Of a stretch of DNA of 8,040 nt, positions 6,402 to 8,040 are shown one piece after another (the stretch's first letter is position 1; each line of letters begins with the position of its first letter). This stretch comes from an uncultured Treponema sp. (lineage in GTDB: Bacteria; Spirochaetota; Spirochaetia; Treponematales; Treponemataceae), in NCBI GenBank assembly GCA_946538875.1, contig CAMNHD010000055.1:1-8040 (forward strand), read 5' to 3'. A program made the position numbers and the translations under genes. A model generated the notes under the pieces. That model made no database searches. It was not told the DNA's origin and saw only the letters and a list, made by a program, of their open reading frames with translations.

Positions 6402-7468
6402 AACCATGAAATATCAGAAAAGCCGCTCTGATATGCGCTGAGCGCACCCTCCAGCGACTTACTTGCCTGTACCGAACCGTCTTTGTAAATGAACACAAAA
6501 CCGGCTCCGCTGTACAGGCCTTTTTTTTGCTCTTCCGCAATTACCCCAGGTCCCGACAAAAACGCCCATGTACTGAGAGCGTCGGCAGTCAGCGATGACT
6601 TTGGCAGCACAACAGTCACACTGTCCCACGGCCGCTCCGCACTCATTCCGGTAGAGACATCAAAAATGTGATGGAATCTTTTTCCGCCGTGCATAAAGAA
6701 CCTTTCGTACACTCCGCTTGTGACGACAGTTCCTCCCGAGTCAAGGGTCAGAGCCAGGGCAGGTTCCCCCTCAGGCTCAAAGGGATTCTTTATTCCAACC
6801 CGCCACGCATTTCCATCCTTTTTGGAACCGTAGACATAAATATTGCCGCCAAGGTCTATGACAGCGCCCCTTACCCTTGCCCCGGACAGAAGATTCACTA
6901 TCTGGTCCGCCGCATAACCTTTCACAATCCCGCCAAGATCCAATGCCATGCCGCTTTTTTCAAGGAACACAGAATTGCCGGTGACCCTGACACTCTTGTA
7001 GTCCACCAGAGGCATAAGCGCCGCAAGTTCCTCATCCGCAGGCACACGTTCATTCCCCGAACCGATTCCCCAGGCACTTACCAAAGGGCCGATGCTCGGG
7101 TCGAACACGCCCCCGCTCTCCTCCGCAAAATCAAGCGCAAGAGACAGCACATAAGCCACTTCGTCGCTGACAGTCACCGCATTCCGGCCGGCAGCCGCAT
7201 TCACAGCGCTAAGTTCCGAATCAGCCGCATGCACGTTGAACATGCCGTCAAGAGCCTCAAGCCGGGAAAAGATACTGTCATACAAAGCCGTGGTTCCATC
7301 GTCAAAGGCATTCACAGTGCATACAGTCCCCAAAACCCGGGCAGTACGCGGAGGCTCCACAGTATTCCCCGCCGGCCGCTGCTTTGTGCAGGCAGTCAGA
7401 CAGAAGAAAACAAAAGACAAGGCTGCTGCAAAAGACCAAAGATTTTTAGTCCCGCCAATTTTCTGCAT
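6398..7468 (-). CDS. apbE: ApbE/Ftp FAD:protein FMN transferase lipoprotein
   Basis: A 356-residue periplasmic lipoprotein: hydrophobic segment 10-24 and lipobox LTAC with Cys27. ApbE (Ftp in Treponema pallidum) uses FAD and Mg2+ to attach FMN covalently to Thr/Ser in exported flavoproteins such as RnfG/NqrC-type subunits; some members also hydrolyse FAD. Family motifs appear in order: LGTVCTVNAF (46-55), DSELSAVN (83-90), GGVFDPSIGPLVSAWG (119-134), LDLGGIVKGYAAD (177-189 without the final residue), IDLGGNIYVYG (204-214), SGVYERFF (251-258), HHIFDVSTG (266-274) and the metal-binding TADALSTWAF (294-303, Asp296). The residue before AADSEL is His80, at the site where a Tyr or Asn is said to tune FAD binding against hydrolysis. 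It follows the ferredoxin-domain gene in an operon with an 18-base gap. ATG 7468 is preferred over GTG 7480 because of the GGAG six bases ahead. No flavinylation target is in view. Confidence 0.95.
   Translation of the reverse strand: MQKIGGTKNLWSFAAALSFVFFCLTACTKQRPAGNTVEPPRTARVLGTVCTVNAFDDGTTALYDSIFSRLEALDGMFNVHAADSELSAVNAAAGRNAVTVSDEVAYVLSLALDFAEESGGVFDPSIGPLVSAWGIGSGNERVPADEELAALMPLVDYKSVRVTGNSVFLEKSGMALDLGGIVKGYAADQIVNLLSGARVRGAVIDLGGNIYVYGSKKDGNAWRVGIKNPFEPEGEPALALTLDSGGTVVTSGVYERFFMHGGKRFHHIFDVSTGMSAERPWDSVTVVLPKSSLTADALSTWAFLSGPGVIAEEQKKGLYSGAGFVFIYKDGSVQASKSLEGALSAYQSGFSDISWF
6411..6434 (+). repeat. Inverted repeat just after the SLC1-type gene
   Basis: ATATCAGA (6411-6418) and TCTGATAT (6427-6434) form a perfect 8-bp stem with an 8-base loop, ten bases beyond the symporter stop. 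No T-run follows on the plus strand, so it is not a standard intrinsic terminator. It lies inside the last codons of apbE, upstream of that gene's stop, so it is unlikely to terminate apbE. It may protect or end the symporter mRNA, or be chance. Confidence 0.35.
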
Positions 7469-7474
7469 CACAGG

Positions 7475-7478
7475 CTCC
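7475..7478 (-). promoter_or_regulatory. Ribosome binding site deciding the apbE start
   Basis: On the minus strand GGAG is followed by six bases (CCTGTG) and ATG at 7468. In-frame GTG codons at 7480 and 7471 are alternatives; the first has only a weak AGG upstream, and the second is too close to this site. Translation is probably linked to the upstream gene, whose stop lies at 7489-7487. Confidence 0.5.
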
Positions 7479-7486
7479 ACAAAGAC

Positions 7487-8040
7487 CTACTGGCTCACAG
7501 CCACGGCACTTATATCAGAACTAATTCCCCCAAGAGGAATTTTTCCGCCAACAGCCCGCAGCGAATCTTCAAGAGAGATACCGCCGGCTTCAAGCGCCCT
7601 GTCGCAGTTTCTGTAATACTTATAGTAAAGCCATCTATGCACGCCCTTAAGGTTTTCGCCAAAATACGGGAACTGTATGGAAGAATCAGCCGCAGTCTTG
7701 AGCACCTTGTAGGAGCCGTTGATTCTCCAGCCGTTCAGGAGACCAATGCTTATGGCGCAGGAAGGGCAGTTGAACGAACAGCACACACAAAGGGCGCAGT
7801 TGGTGCCAAAGCGGAATTTGTTTCCGTCATAGCGGATATTGTTGAGCGGACAGGACTTTACGCACTTCATGCACTTAATGCACTTGCTCATATCCACACG
7901 CATGGCAGGCCCCTGCAGCCGGGCATAGAGCCACTCAATGCGGAACAGAGGAACAAACCAGCCCTTGAGCGGATTTGTACGCACCTTCTCCTGAACACCA
8001 GCAGCCAGTTCCTGACAGTTCAGCCTGGTCATTGCATGGG
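7487..8040 (-). CDS. 2[4Fe-4S] ferredoxin-domain protein, likely C-terminal part of an EFR1-type flavodoxin-ferredoxin
   Basis: The frame stays open to the window edge, so the N-terminus is probably missing; ATG at 8032 is an internal candidate without a visible Shine-Dalgarno sequence. Numbering from that Met, two ferredoxin cluster motifs are present: C51-x2-C54-x2-C57-x3-C61-P and C79-x2-C82-x2-C85-x3-C89-P, with an extra Cys84. CVKSCPLNNIRYDG (57-70) is typical of EFR1-family proteins, in which a flavodoxin-like domain precedes the ferredoxin. The preceding stretch, with a basic/aromatic linker (about 22-40, KGWFVPLFRIEWLYARL), fits the join between the two. A tail of about 90 residues follows, with INGSYKVL (104-111) and WLYYKYYRNCDRAL (134-147). 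The likely role is cytoplasmic electron transfer; its partner is unknown. It is the upstream gene of an operon with apbE. Confidence 0.85.
   Translation of the reverse strand, partial: HAMTRLNCQELAAGVQEKVRTNPLKGWFVPLFRIEWLYARLQGPAMRVDMSKCIKCMKCVKSCPLNNIRYDGNKFRFGTNCALCVCCSFNCPSCAISIGLLNGWRINGSYKVLKTAADSSIQFPYFGENLKGVHRWLYYKYYRNCDRALEAGGISLEDSLRAVGGKIPLGGISSDISAVAVSQ

Noticed and set aside
6411..6434. Hairpin as an intrinsic terminator of apbE
   Set aside because: It lies before the apbE stop codon, so termination there would cut the coding sequence, and it has no T-run on the plus strand either.
7236..7616. A 126-codon plus-strand open frame across the apbE-ferredoxin junction
   Set aside because: It is a shadow of two well-supported minus-strand genes and is basic and Ser-rich, as shadow frames tend to be.

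Overview
The window looks like ordinary chromosomal DNA of a spirochaete, most likely a host-associated Treponema. The grounds are indirect: two predicted lipoproteins (one is an ApbE/Ftp-type flavin transferase, a known treponemal periplasmic protein), transporters of types common in these nutrient-scavenging bacteria, and a small hypothetical protein whose core feels familiar from treponemal genomes. No rRNA, tRNA, CRISPR, insertion sequence or phage gene was seen, and no gene-free stretch exceeds 300 bases.

Layout, left to right. The last codons of an unidentified gene (to 76) precede a secreted GH114/TM1410-like TIM-barrel lipoprotein (95-940, +). Next is a single-chain ECF transporter energising module with two ATPase domains and the EcfT membrane domain fused (993-3158, +), then an SLC13/ArsB-type permease (3235-4590, +). 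A strong hairpin terminator (4604-4639) separates the permease from a convergent small conserved hypothetical gene (4638-5027, -). Divergent from that is a diverged SLC1/dicarboxylate-type symporter (5172-6401, +). Its stop codon interlocks with that of a convergent two-gene operon on the minus strand: a ferredoxin-domain protein cut by the window edge (7487-8040) followed by an ApbE lipoprotein (6398-7468).

Functionally the window is mostly membrane traffic: three separate transporters with probably different substrates, plus a flavin/iron-sulphur redox pair. The ECF module needs a substrate-binding S component that is not here, so it probably serves S components encoded elsewhere. ApbE would attach FMN to exported flavoproteins; no such target lies in the window.

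The most notable signal is regulatory. The ECF gene, the SLC13 gene and the SLC1 gene each have a TTG-type -35 box, exactly 17 bases, a TAnnnT -10 box, exactly 6 bases, then ATG. That geometry places the expected transcription start on the A of the start codon, so these mRNAs would be leaderless. It also moves two start codons downstream of the longest open frame (SLC13 from 3220 to 3235; SLC1 from 5058 to 5172). Genes inside the minus-strand operon, and the small hypothetical gene, carry ordinary Shine-Dalgarno sequences instead. A second signal is base skew: the 1.0-4.6 kb block is G-rich on the plus strand while both flanks are C-rich, even across plus-strand genes. I found no convincing wholly new system; the findings are leads of moderate strength.
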